Positions 24,791 through 32,864 of a stretch of DNA of 64,000 nucleotides are shown piece by piece. The notes under the pieces are model-generated. The model was given only the letters and a program-made list of their open reading frames with translations. It was not told the origin of the DNA and ran no database searches. The translations under genes were made by a program, and so were the position numbers. Location: contig NZ_JBMGPW010000008.1 in NCBI RefSeq assembly GCF_049060325.1, positions 124,001 through 188,000 on the forward strand, read 5' to 3'. Position 1 is the first letter of the stretch. The number at the start of each line of letters is the position of its first letter. This DNA comes from Vescimonas sanitatis (lineage in GTDB: Bacteria > Bacillota > Clostridia > Oscillospirales > Oscillospiraceae).

Positions 24791-24810
24791 GGTTTTTGAA
24801 GTATGGGGTT

Positions 24811-24838
24811 ATTGTATCACCTTTTTTGCGGATGTCAA
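24811..24838 (-). promoter_or_regulatory. Promoter of the T-box trpS-trpB2 operon
   Basis: Minus strand TTGACA (24838-24833), 16 nt, TACAAT (24816-24811). Confidence 0.85.
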
Positions 24839-24860
24839 GCAAAAATTTTATCGGACGGCG

Positions 24861-25523
24861 CTATCTGCACAGCATCTTCAGCAGCTGCGGGGCGGTGTCC
24901 GCGATGCGTTCCGCACCGGCAATTTCCAGTTTTTCACGGCCGCGGAAGCCCCAGCTGACGGCGATCAGCGGCAGACCGGCGTTGCGGGCCGTGGACACAT
25001 CTACCTCGCTGTCGCCCACATACACGGCATTTTCCGGGCGGACGTCGAGATCCGAAAGCGCTTGTGCCACAAGGGCTGGCGATGGTTTCGGGTCCACGCC
25101 GTCCCGCTGGCCGAGGGCCGGCATACCGGGGAAAAACTTTTCCGCCAGCGCCTTGGTGGTGGCGTCCGGCTTGTTGGAGACAACGGCGGTCTTCACACCC
25201 ATTTTTTCCAGCTCCGCCAGGACCTCCGGAATGCCGGGGTACGGCGCGGTCTTTACGCAATTATGGGCCTGGTACCAGTCCTTGTAGGAGGCTAAAATCT
25301 CGTGAAACCGTTGGGGCGCAATGGGTTCGGGGATGGCGCGCTCCATGAGCTTCGCGGCGCCGTTGCCGACGAAGGCGCGTATTTCCTCGAGGGTGCGCTG
25401 CGGCCAACCATTTTCAAGCAGGATATGGTTTACAGCGTCCTGCATATCCGATAGGGTGTCTAAAAGTGTGCCGTCCATGTCGAAAAGAACGGCCTGAAAG
25501 CGGGGGCAAAGAGGGAAATTCAT
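24861..25523 (-). CDS. HAD-superfamily phosphatase (phosphoglycolate phosphatase-like)
   Basis: 220 residues. HAD motif I is VLFDMDGTLLDT (nucleophile Asp in DMDGT), motif II is VVSNKP, the conserved Lys is in DPKPSP, and motif III is YVGDSEVD. The cap region after motif I is the alpha-helical IA type. Gph-like enzymes remove 2-phosphoglycolate and related phosphoesters; the substrate cannot be fixed from sequence. AAAGGA precedes ATG 25523, and a TGC-extended TATAAT at 25601-25596 is a likely promoter. Confidence 0.85.
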   Translation of the reverse strand: MNFPLCPRFQAVLFDMDGTLLDTLSDMQDAVNHILLENGWPQRTLEEIRAFVGNGAAKLMERAIPEPIAPQRFHEILASYKDWYQAHNCVKTAPYPGIPEVLAELEKMGVKTAVVSNKPDATTKALAEKFFPGMPALGQRDGVDPKPSPALVAQALSDLDVRPENAVYVGDSEVDVSTARNAGLPLIAVSWGFRGREKLEIAGAERIADTAPQLLKMLCR

Positions 25524-25621
25524 GTGGCAGGTTCCTTTACATTCAGGTTATTTTATGTTGCGCTAATGGTCACTTTATCTTGCTCTTAATGAAGTATTAT
25601 AGCAAACTGTGAGGCACATTG

Positions 25622-25879
25622 CTATATGCAGTTGTCGTTTTTTTGCGGTGCGGCACATTTTTGGCCGGACAGATGGGTCAGCAGGTGGGGAAGGAGGATA
25701 CTGCCCGGGATCAGCAGGATGCCGATACCGCCCGGAAGGGTGATCTGCGCCTTCGGGAGCGCCGCGCCGCGGCCCACGGTGCGGCGGCTGAGGCGGCCGA
25801 AGGGCGCGCTGCCGTCTGCGGAAAAGGCGGGACGGACGCCGGCAGAGCCGACGCCCGTCCCAATGCAAAAGGGGAACAC
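25622..25879 (-). CDS. Unassigned coding-like small ORF (85 codons)
   Basis: GTG-initiated frame with strong G/C bias at codon third positions, unlike random intergenic DNA here, but no clear ribosome-binding site. It is in frame with the permease stop a few codons upstream. Its 5' part overlaps the hairpin GGGACGGGCG/CGTCCGTCCC (25829-25861), which looks like the permease terminator. A short hydrophobic stretch (GIGILLIPGSILLPHLL) is the only visible feature. It could be a gene remnant or a small membrane peptide. Otherwise nothing is seen between 25524 and 25903. Confidence 0.25.
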   Translation of the reverse strand: MFPFCIGTGVGSAGVRPAFSADGSAPFGRLSRRTVGRGAALPKAQITLPGGIGILLIPGSILLPHLLTHLSGQKCAAPQKNDNCI

Positions 25880-25903
25880 ACATGGACGTGCGTTATACGC
25901 TTG

Positions 25904-27241
25904 TTACGCCTTCCTGCCGCTCTTGAAGAACGCGCCGATGACCTCAATGACCACAAAGACGATCAGGTAATACACCACGTTTATCTTGTGAGAGTAGATA
26001 GCGGCGAACACCATGAACAGGGAGCACAGGATGGCCAGCACGGGCATGACCTTGCCGCGGAAGCCGGACAGATCCCTGCGCTTGAGCAGAGCGATGTAGA
26101 TGGGGATGTAAATGGCGTACAGGGTGATGATGGGCAGCTCGGAGGAGTCGAACTTGAAGGGACCGAAGCCCCCCATGATAGTGCCGCCGTAGAAGTACAG
26201 CAGCCACAGGGAGCTGACCAGCAGACCGAACACGGCGGAGTTGTTGGCCATGTTGGTGTTGGCGTCCACGTTCTTGAACATGGCCAGCTTGGGGCTGCCG
26301 CTCTCAACGGCCAGATCGAACATGCCGCGGGTAACAGCCATGGTCAGGCCGTTGCAGGTGCCCCAGCAGGAGATCACAACGAACACGAAGATGGCAGCGC
26401 CGCCCACCTGGCCAAAGATGTTCTGGAAGGCGATCTTGGCGCCGGCTTCGCCGCCGGCCATCATGACCTCGGACTCCACCGCGCCGGCCAGACCGACATA
26501 GTAGATCACGTACACGATGGCAACGATCACCGTACCGATCAGCAGCGCGCGGGGCATGTTCTTCTTGGAATCCTTCAGCTCGGTGCCGATGGAGGTGGCA
26601 CAGATCCAGCCCTCAAAGGCGAAGGCCAGGGAGACGATAGCGCCGAACAGACCCTCGGTGAAGGGCATCTCGGTAACGACATTGGAGAAGTTGAACGCGG
26701 TCATGCCGCTGGTCAGACCCACGATGGTGCCGACAACGGCCATCAGCAGCAGAGGGATCAGCTTGATGATGGTGGTGGCGATGGCGAACTTACCAGCCAG
26801 CTTGGGAGCCAGAGCGTTCATGGTGTAGGTGACAACCATGAAAACACCGGCCAGCATCATGGTGCGGCCGCCGACAACGGCGTCATCCCATCCCATGAGC
26901 ACACCGAAATAGCGGGCGGGCAGCCAGCTCAGCACGGACACCAGAGAGGGATAGTAGATAATGGCCATGAACCAGCCCACATAGTAGCCGTAGCTCTTGC
27001 CGCAGGAGGCGCTGGCGTAGCCCACCAGACCCTCCACACCCTCGTGGCTCTGCGCCACGACGCCGAAGGTGCAGGCGCTGATGATCATGACAACGCCCAT
27101 GATGATGAATGCCAGAATACCGACAGACAGATTACCGCCGGTCTTTGTCAGGACAGCTTCGGCCTTGAAGAACACGCCGGAGCCGATGACAGTGCCCACC
27201 ACCAATGCGATGGCTACGGGCAGCGTATACCGTTTTTCCAT
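25904..27241 (-). CDS. APC-superfamily amino acid permease
   Basis: 445 residues with about 12 hydrophobic segments. The first helix carries the APC glycine-rich ion/substrate motif VVGTVIGSGVFF, and TEL..SKKNMPRALLIGT is the typical loop after helix 6. The ligand, probably an amino acid or polyamine, cannot be deduced. It is transcribed as a single gene, with TTCACAA words repeated over its promoter region. Confidence 0.85.
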   Translation of the reverse strand: MEKRYTLPVAIALVVGTVIGSGVFFKAEAVLTKTGGNLSVGILAFIIMGVVMIISACTFGVVAQSHEGVEGLVGYASASCGKSYGYYVGWFMAIIYYPSLVSVLSWLPARYFGVLMGWDDAVVGGRTMMLAGVFMVVTYTMNALAPKLAGKFAIATTIIKLIPLLLMAVVGTIVGLTSGMTAFNFSNVVTEMPFTEGLFGAIVSLAFAFEGWICATSIGTELKDSKKNMPRALLIGTVIVAIVYVIYYVGLAGAVESEVMMAGGEAGAKIAFQNIFGQVGGAAIFVFVVISCWGTCNGLTMAVTRGMFDLAVESGSPKLAMFKNVDANTNMANNSAVFGLLVSSLWLLYFYGGTIMGGFGPFKFDSSELPIITLYAIYIPIYIALLKRRDLSGFRGKVMPVLAILCSLFMVFAAIYSHKINVVYYLIVFVVIEVIGAFFKSGRKA

Positions 27242-27307
27242 AATTCCGTTTTCCTTTCTGATCTCTCCTCATAATTGGATCGTGAGACTTTTCACAATCA
27301 CAGCATC

Positions 27308-27336
27308 ATTATAGCGCGTTCACGATTTATTCACAA
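27308..27336 (-). promoter_or_regulatory. Promoter of the APC permease
   Basis: Minus strand TTGTGA (27336-27331), 17 nt, TATAAT (27313-27308). Confidence 0.75.
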
Positions 27337-27486
27337 GCCTTTTTTGTCTGTGTTTTGTAGAAAAATTCACAATATTTTTAGGTAATTCGCCAATTCGCGC
27401 TTTACACCATTAAGGTTTTTAGCGGGTTTCCGCAGAAGAAAACCGCGGCGCACCGCGGCAGGCATACAGCTGCTTGAAAAACCGCG

Positions 27487-27517
27487 AAAAAAGCAGGACC
27501 GGCGGGGCCGGTCCTGC
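27487..27517 (-). terminator. Terminator of ychF
   Basis: GCAGGACCGGC/GCCGGTCCTGC followed by TTTTTT on the minus strand. Confidence 0.9.
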
Positions 27518-27534
27518 ATGGCAGGCAGAGGTCG

Positions 27535-28650
27535 TTATACGTTGAAGCGGAAGTAGATCATGTCGCCGTCCTTGACCACATACTCCTTGCCCTCGGAGCG
27601 CAGCAGGCCCTTTTCCTTGGCGGCGGCCACGCTGCCGCCGCAGGCCATCATCTCGTCGAAGTTGATGGTCTCGGCCCGGATGAAGCCGCGCTCGATGTCG
27701 GAGTGGATCTTGCCGGCGGCCTGGGGGGCCTTGGTGCCCTTTTTGATGGTCCAGGCGCGGCACTCGTCCTTACCGTAGGTCAGGAAGGAGATGAGACCCA
27801 GCAGGTCATAGCTGCACTGGATGAGACGGTCCAGACCGGACTTTTCGATGCCCAGGTCCGCCAGGAACATGGCGCGTTCCTCCGGGTCATCCAGCTCGGC
27901 GATGTCCTGCTCCAGCTTGGCGCAGATGGGCAGCACCTGGGCCCCCTCCCTGGCGGCCAGATCGCGGACGGACTGGAAGTACTTGTTGTCCTCATAGTGG
28001 GCGAAGCCGTCCTCGTCCATGTTGGCGGCGTAGATGATGGGCTTGAGGCTCAGCAGGTCCGCCGTCTCGACGATGGCGCGGTCGTCCTTATCGCACGCGA
28101 AGGTGCGGGCGGACTTGCCGCTGTCCAGATGCGCCGCCAGGGCCTTGAATACCTCGGCCTCATGGAGGAACTTCTTGTCGCCCTTGGCGGCCTTCGTGGC
28201 CTTCTCCACCCGGCGGTTGACCATCTCCAGGTCCGCCATGATCAGCTCCAGGTCGATGGTTTCGATGTCGCCCAGGGGGTCCACGGGGACGTTCTGGCTG
28301 GCATCGGCCACCACATGCATGATGTTCTCGTCGTCAAAGCAGCGGACCACATGGACGATGGCGTCCGTGCGGCGGATATTCTCCAGGAACTTGTTGCCCA
28401 GGCCGGCGCCCTGGCTGGCGCCCTTCACCAGACCCGCGATGTCCACGAACTCGATGACGGCGGGGGTCTTTTTGTCCGGCTGGTACATCTCCGCCAGCTT
28501 GTCCAGCCGCGCGTCCGGCACGGCCACCACGCCCACGTTGGGCTCGATGGTGCAGAAGGGGTAGTTGGCGCTCTCTGCCCCGGCGTTGGTGATGGCGTTG
28601 AACAGGGTGCTTTTGCCAACATTTGGTAATCCGACGATACCTAATTTCAT
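27535..28650 (-). CDS. ychF: Ribosome-associated ATPase/GTPase YchF (OLA1 family)
   Basis: 371 residues, complete. P-loop GLPNVGKSTLFNAIT, switch II DIAGLVKGASQGAGLGNKFL, an NxxE variant (YAANMDED) in place of the usual NKxD, which explains ATP preference in this family, and the C-terminal TGS domain. Odd: the first 13 codons are AT-rich (AAA TTA, then TTA CCA AAT GTT), while the rest use CTG, AAC and GTG. Its ribosome-binding site and promoter lie on the inserted element. A second copy of its original start sits at 35703, so the 5' end has been replaced by integration. Confidence 0.96.
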   Translation of the reverse strand: MKLGIVGLPNVGKSTLFNAITNAGAESANYPFCTIEPNVGVVAVPDARLDKLAEMYQPDKKTPAVIEFVDIAGLVKGASQGAGLGNKFLENIRRTDAIVHVVRCFDDENIMHVVADASQNVPVDPLGDIETIDLELIMADLEMVNRRVEKATKAAKGDKKFLHEAEVFKALAAHLDSGKSARTFACDKDDRAIVETADLLSLKPIIYAANMDEDGFAHYEDNKYFQSVRDLAAREGAQVLPICAKLEQDIAELDDPEERAMFLADLGIEKSGLDRLIQCSYDLLGLISFLTYGKDECRAWTIKKGTKAPQAAGKIHSDIERGFIRAETINFDEMMACGGSVAAAKEKGLLRSEGKEYVVKDGDMIYFRFNV

Positions 28651-28756
28651 ATCTTCATCTTCTCCTTTATTTTCGAGGAAGAAAGTTGCAGAATAACAGT
28701 TTAATCTTGCGATTTTCGGAACTTTCTTCAATTATAAACTTTTTGACGGGTGATTT

Positions 28757-28774
28757 ACTCACCTTTTACTCACC
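28757..28774 (+). repeat. Left terminal repeat, candidate integrase arm site
   Basis: ACTCACCTTTTACTCACC, identical to 35551-35568. Each copy contains ACTCACC twice. It lies about 116 nt inside the left core repeat. Confidence 0.8.
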
Positions 28775-28777
28775 TTT

Positions 28778-29962
28778 TTACGCGCTTTTGGCTTCTTCAA
28801 ATTGACGCACAGCTTGAAACAGGGAGTCATCGGTCACATGGACGTATTTGTCCATTGTAGTCTTGATGCTGGCGTGACCCAACAGCTTTTGCAATACCTT
28901 GGGCGGCATCCCGCGCTCGATTGCCCGCGTAGCATAGGTGTGGCGCAGGGCGTGCATACAGAAATGCTCTATACCTGCCCGGTCACACAGCTTATACAGG
29001 TGCGTATCATAGCTGCTGTTCTTTGCGGGCATTCCGGTACGGAAGTTGATAAAGACAAGGTCGCGCATATTCATCTTTGCCTTTTCCGCTGTCCGCCGGT
29101 CAACATAGGTCAGCACTTTGTCCAGTTCGGTGGCCTCTTTTCGGTACTCCCGTACTTGATACAAGTCCCACAGGATTTGATAGGCAGTATCCGTTAACGG
29201 TATCGTGCGGTAGCTTTTCTTGGTTTTCGGAGGCCCTGCCCGCCACTCCTGTTGCTTATAGCGGAACTCCAGCGTCTTGTTAACCGTCAGCGTGTGCCGT
29301 TCCCAGTCAATAGCGTCCCATGTCAGACCAATCATTTCGCCGGTACGCAAGCCTGTCTCCAAAATCAAGGCGTACTGCGCGTAGTTGTGGGAACGCTTTG
29401 CCGCCTCCATGAACTTCGCCTGCTCCGCGACCGTCAGAAAGTGAATTTCGTCCGGGGCTTTTACAGAGGCTTCAAACCGTACCCCATCCAACGGGTGTGT
29501 GTCAATCAGCCCGTTTTCCTTGGCAGCCTTGAACATCGTCCCCATCGTGATATACGTCTGTCGGATAGTAGAACCGGCATAGGAGGCGGTCATGCTGTTA
29601 AGTACAGTTTTGCAGTGCATGGGCTTCACGTCCGTCAGCAGCATATCGCCTAATACGGGCTTTATATTCTTTTCATAACGTTCCCGATAGTTCCGTATGG
29701 TGTTCGCAGCCAAGCCGGTGAGCAGATTTTCTCGCCAAAATGTTTCCCACGCGTTTACCGTCATAGGGACAGGCTTCGGCTTTACCGACGGGTACAGTTG
29801 ATGATACAGCTGCTCTTTCTGCCAATTTTGGGCATCCCTCAAATTCTGAAAGCACTTTTCCAAACGCCTTCCCGCTTTGTCTGTGCATCGTGCGTAGTAC
29901 AGGCCATCTTTTCTTTGACCTATACCTTTTCCAAGCTCTTTTCCTTTCAAACTTTTTCCCAT
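28778..29962 (-). CDS. int: Tyrosine recombinase (Tn916-type integrase)
   Basis: 394 residues. The N-terminal arm-binding domain (about 1-60) has GIGQRKDGLYYARCTDKAGRR, the SAM-like core-binding domain is about 70-160, and the catalytic domain follows. Catalytic residues: Arg in LETGLRTGEM, HALRHTYATR (HxxR), LGHASIKTTMDKYVHV (His and nucleophile Tyr). GAGGAG precedes ATG 29962. It ends 4 nt from the terminal repeat that its arm-binding domain probably recognises. Confidence 0.95.
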   Translation of the reverse strand: MGKSLKGKELGKGIGQRKDGLYYARCTDKAGRRLEKCFQNLRDAQNWQKEQLYHQLYPSVKPKPVPMTVNAWETFWRENLLTGLAANTIRNYRERYEKNIKPVLGDMLLTDVKPMHCKTVLNSMTASYAGSTIRQTYITMGTMFKAAKENGLIDTHPLDGVRFEASVKAPDEIHFLTVAEQAKFMEAAKRSHNYAQYALILETGLRTGEMIGLTWDAIDWERHTLTVNKTLEFRYKQQEWRAGPPKTKKSYRTIPLTDTAYQILWDLYQVREYRKEATELDKVLTYVDRRTAEKAKMNMRDLVFINFRTGMPAKNSSYDTHLYKLCDRAGIEHFCMHALRHTYATRAIERGMPPKVLQKLLGHASIKTTMDKYVHVTDDSLFQAVRQFEEAKSA

Positions 29963-30115
29963 ATTTAGCTCCTCTCTGCCACAGAGAAATGAGCCATGTA
30001 ACGCGATAATTGTACCACGGTAGCTTCACTTTCTCAATAGATAAACGGTATTTTTCTTAACTGCAAGGTGCAGAAATGCCCTGCCACACAGCGGCGACAG
30101 GGCATCCCGCGCCCA

Positions 30116-30319
30116 TCAAACGACGAAGCGGCTGGAAATGTATTCCTCAAACTCTTTTCGCTTGACCAGTTTCCGACTGCCCACATACAGTACGAAGGGA
30201 CAACCTTCCTCCCGCAACATGGCGTCAATACGATTGATGCCGATATTGGAGTATGCAGCGGCTTCCTTGATAGTAAGCAACAGCTTTTTGTCAATAGGGA
30301 CACGTGACTCTGAGTCCAT
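30116..30319 (-). CDS. xis: Excisionase (MerR-like fold Xis)
   Basis: 67 residues from ATG 30319, with AAAGG upstream; an in-frame GTG lies 9 nt earlier. LTIKEAAAYSNIGINRIDAML is the winged-helix recognition region and YVGSRKLVKRKEFEEYI the wing and C-terminal helix, as in Tn916 Xis. Between xis and int lie about 150 nt without a gene. It should bind near the element ends and direct excision. Confidence 0.88.
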   Translation of the reverse strand: MDSESRVPIDKKLLLTIKEAAAYSNIGINRIDAMLREEGCPFVLYVGSRKLVKRKEFEEYISSRFVV

Positions 30320-30330
30320 GGCGTTCACCT

Positions 30331-31602
30331 TTAGAGCGTTTTATCGTCAAAAAGAAACGCCTGAAATACCGTCCCGTCATGGAGCAAAAAACGCCCACGC
30401 GACGTTTTGGGAATGCGGTCAGCGGCATCCGTACTGTCAAGGATGATTTGAGAAAGAACGTTATCTGCCCGCCCGCAAATGCGACAATCGATGTTGTTTT
30501 TGATTTGACCCGCAAGGATGTTGGCATCAGGCCGTTGTGTTGCCAAAATCAAATGGATACCAAAAGCGCGCCCCTGCCGTGCGATGGTTGCCAGCCTGCT
30601 CTCCACCTGCGCGACCTGTTCTTTCTGTTCTTTGCTCAAGCCGGTCTTATCCAGCACCTCTGCCACCTCATCGCAAGCGAAGATATAGCGGGGCAGATTT
30701 TCATCTGTGGTCGCATTATATTCGCCCAAATTGGCGCAGCCAGCATTCTTGAAAAGCCGCTTGCGTTCCTCCAAGATAGCAAGAAGTTCGTCCAGCAGCG
30801 GCACCAACTCCTCCAAGGTAAAGCAAAAGCGGCAATGTTCGTGCCAAACGGCGGGGTAATCCACGCCGCCCTTAAAGTCCGCCACGCAGACCACCGCGCC
30901 CTTTTTGATGGACTCCATCACGAGCAGCTTGAGCAGGACGCTTTTCCCACTCCCGGTAGAACCTCCGAGGAGAATGTGCGGTGTTGTTGCCAAGTTTACA
31001 GTCACAAGCCCAGCAAGGCCGCGTCCCAGTACCAGCACAAAATCCTCGCGGCTTAGATAGCGATTTGTCCATGGAAGTATAGCAGGCAGCGCACCGCTGG
31101 CAGGGACAACTCTCAGCTGCACGGTACGGTTATTTTTGCCCTGTTCGATGGAAATAATGTTAATATCCAATGCGCTTTCCAGTTTTTCGCGGTGATCCTC
31201 AAATTGCGTGAGGTGTACGCCGTGACTGAGAAAAGTCAGCACCTCCACTGTTTCATCTTCCTTGTGTCGGTCGATGAGGACGGGATATTCTCCCGCTGCG
31301 TTTTTCAGCCCAATGCGTTGAATGTCCTGCGCGATGGAAAGAAAACCACGCGGCAGTCCCGCCGCAGCCGTTCCAAAAGCCGCCAGCATTACGCCGAAGA
31401 TGGCGAATGCCATCCCGTACAAGCCACGCTCAAACGTGGCCAATGCGCCATCTGGCACAGTCAGCATCGCCAGCAGGAGCAACAGCACGAAAGCAACCAC
31501 GGCAATGATTGCCCGCGTCCGCGTCTGACGGTCTGAGCGAATATTTCTCATTCCGCTTTTGATGAAGTGGCACAGCACCTTGATTTTGAAATCCGTTGTC
31601 AT
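30331..31602 (-). CDS. FtsK/SpoIIIE-type DNA translocase
   Basis: 423 residues. Two membrane helices near residues 33-50 and 63-85 precede a RecA-like motor with Walker A LGGSTGSGKSVLL, Walker B YIFACDEVAEVL and the ATQRPDANILAGQIKNN region typical of FtsK-type coupling proteins (Tn916 Orf21, cT4CP-like). It probably pumps element DNA or couples the Rep-DNA complex to a host or helper transfer channel. An AGGAG ribosome-binding site precedes ATG 31602. Confidence 0.9.
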   Translation of the reverse strand: MTTDFKIKVLCHFIKSGMRNIRSDRQTRTRAIIAVVAFVLLLLLAMLTVPDGALATFERGLYGMAFAIFGVMLAAFGTAAAGLPRGFLSIAQDIQRIGLKNAAGEYPVLIDRHKEDETVEVLTFLSHGVHLTQFEDHREKLESALDINIISIEQGKNNRTVQLRVVPASGALPAILPWTNRYLSREDFVLVLGRGLAGLVTVNLATTPHILLGGSTGSGKSVLLKLLVMESIKKGAVVCVADFKGGVDYPAVWHEHCRFCFTLEELVPLLDELLAILEERKRLFKNAGCANLGEYNATTDENLPRYIFACDEVAEVLDKTGLSKEQKEQVAQVESRLATIARQGRAFGIHLILATQRPDANILAGQIKNNIDCRICGRADNVLSQIILDSTDAADRIPKTSRGRFLLHDGTVFQAFLFDDKTL

Positions 31603-31692
31603 AAAAGTCTCCTGTTTATATTTGCGGTTGTAACGGTAACGAAGAGGGTGAGGGTAATACTAACCTCACCCTCTATACAGCCCGAACTTTGG

Positions 31693-32715
31693 TTATCCCG
31701 ATAATGGCAGTCTCTCCAACGCCTCTTCCCGAAGTTCATTGTAGCCTGCGTATCCCACCATAGATTGCGTATACCTACAGAAATGGTCACCATCGCGGAA
31801 ACAATATGTTATGTCCGTCAGGCGGCGAAAGAACTGCTCAATCGGGTCAGATTTTTGCAAACTTGGTGGAACCATTAACGCATATAGTGCTTCCGGTGGG
31901 AAGATTGAAGCAATGTAAACCTCATTCCAAAGAGCAAAAATATTGGCGTAGCGGGCATGGATTTGAGATTTATATTTATCGAGGATTGACAGCAATACGC
32001 CATATGGTATACCGCCTTTGAACTCATCCAAGAACAGAATGGGCTGGCCACGATAAAGGTCAAATCCACCGTTCAGATAGTCAGTGACGTGGTAGATTTT
32101 GTCTTCGCCGTACTCTTCGCAAAGTTCCACATATTTATGAGATTTCCCTGTTCCAGAGTTTCCTACAAAATAATGCGCCTTTATCTCTCGCAGTACAGGC
32201 GTTCCTCGGCGTTTGCGTTCCATATATTCAGCGGTTACCATACGCTCATACCGACGAAAGCGAAACTCCTGTCGGAAAATTTCCTCAGGTGTCAGCCCAG
32301 CATCCAGCAAAGCCGCGATTTCGTCCAAGTCACTGCGCTTGCCCTGCGCCGCCTTGATTTCGCCGTGACGGACGATGCAAATGACCTGCTCACCCTTTTC
32401 ATCAAAAGGTGGTTGTTTTTCAATATAGGATTCTGCCTGCTTTTTGGTGCCCTTGGTGACCTCAAAATGCGCCCCTGCAGCATAACTGGATTTAACCGTA
32501 GAGAACCTCATGGCTTTGGCGTCTTCCAGTACCATGTGAATATGAGGCAGACCATCCGCCGAAACGCAGTAAGCCCATGCTCCTGTTCGATCTGCGCCAC
32601 CTATCAGCCACTCATCGCGTAGGCGGGAACACACTTCCTCAGGTGTGCCCGCATATCCGTGTTCAGCCGGATTATTCAGAACTGCAAACCATGATTTGGT
32701 GACGGTTTCTTTCAC
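31693..32715 (-). CDS. rep: CRESS-like replication initiator (HUH endonuclease + SF3 helicase)
   Basis: 340 residues from GTG 32715 with AAAGGAG upstream. HUH domain: motif I WFAVLNNP (9-16), motif II PHIHMVLED with His58 and His60, motif III SYIEK with nucleophile Tyr97 and Lys100. Superfamily 3 helicase: Walker A GNSGTGKS (185-192), Walker B ILFLDE (226-231), motif C LWNEVYIAS with Asn264. The order HUH then SF3, and the single Tyr in YxxK, are the layout of eukaryotic CRESS-DNA virus Reps and bacterial pCRESS plasmid Reps, and not of the usual ICE Rep_trans relaxases. It should nick an origin and start rolling-circle replication. Confidence 0.9.
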   Translation of the reverse strand: MKETVTKSWFAVLNNPAEHGYAGTPEEVCSRLRDEWLIGGADRTGAWAYCVSADGLPHIHMVLEDAKAMRFSTVKSSYAAGAHFEVTKGTKKQAESYIEKQPPFDEKGEQVICIVRHGEIKAAQGKRSDLDEIAALLDAGLTPEEIFRQEFRFRRYERMVTAEYMERKRRGTPVLREIKAHYFVGNSGTGKSHKYVELCEEYGEDKIYHVTDYLNGGFDLYRGQPILFLDEFKGGIPYGVLLSILDKYKSQIHARYANIFALWNEVYIASIFPPEALYALMVPPSLQKSDPIEQFFRRLTDITYCFRDGDHFCRYTQSMVGYAGYNELREEALERLPLSG

Positions 32716-32761
32716 TGTTCTTCTCCTTTCCCAGCAGGGCAGCTATAGTCCATCCCTGCCG
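32716..32761. other. Small hairpin upstream of rep
   Basis: GCAGGG/CCCTGC at about 32734-32759, adjoining a T-run on the plus strand. Located just before the rep ribosome-binding site on the minus strand, it may affect rep translation. Confidence 0.4.
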
Positions 32762-32788
32762 TTTTTTCAAAATGTGTAAGTTTCTATC

Positions 32789-32864
32789 TTGACCGCCCCA
32801 AATAGGGGAGCCCGCGGAGACTTTTTGTGAAGCCCCGCAGGCTCTGACGGGGGCGGTCGAGTCA
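32789..32864. other. Nested inverted repeat, candidate replication or transfer origin
   Basis: Outer arms GACCGCCCC (32791-32799) and GGGGCGGTC (32850-32858); inner arms GAGCCCGCGG (32808-32817) and CCGCAGGCTC (32835-32844) with one mismatch, around an AT-rich loop. It is a strong nested stem in an AT-rich element, directly upstream of the rep gene, which is where HUH Rep origins are commonly found. No T-tract follows either side, so a simple terminator is less likely. Confidence 0.55.

Noticed and set aside
25619..27274. A 551-codon plus-strand frame over the APC permease
   Set aside because: Same antisense shadow pattern; the minus strand encodes a clear 12-helix permease.
31603..31692. 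A gene between rep and the FtsK-type ATPase
   Set aside because: Only about 90 nt, with a GAGGGTGAGG repeat and no start with a ribosome-binding site.
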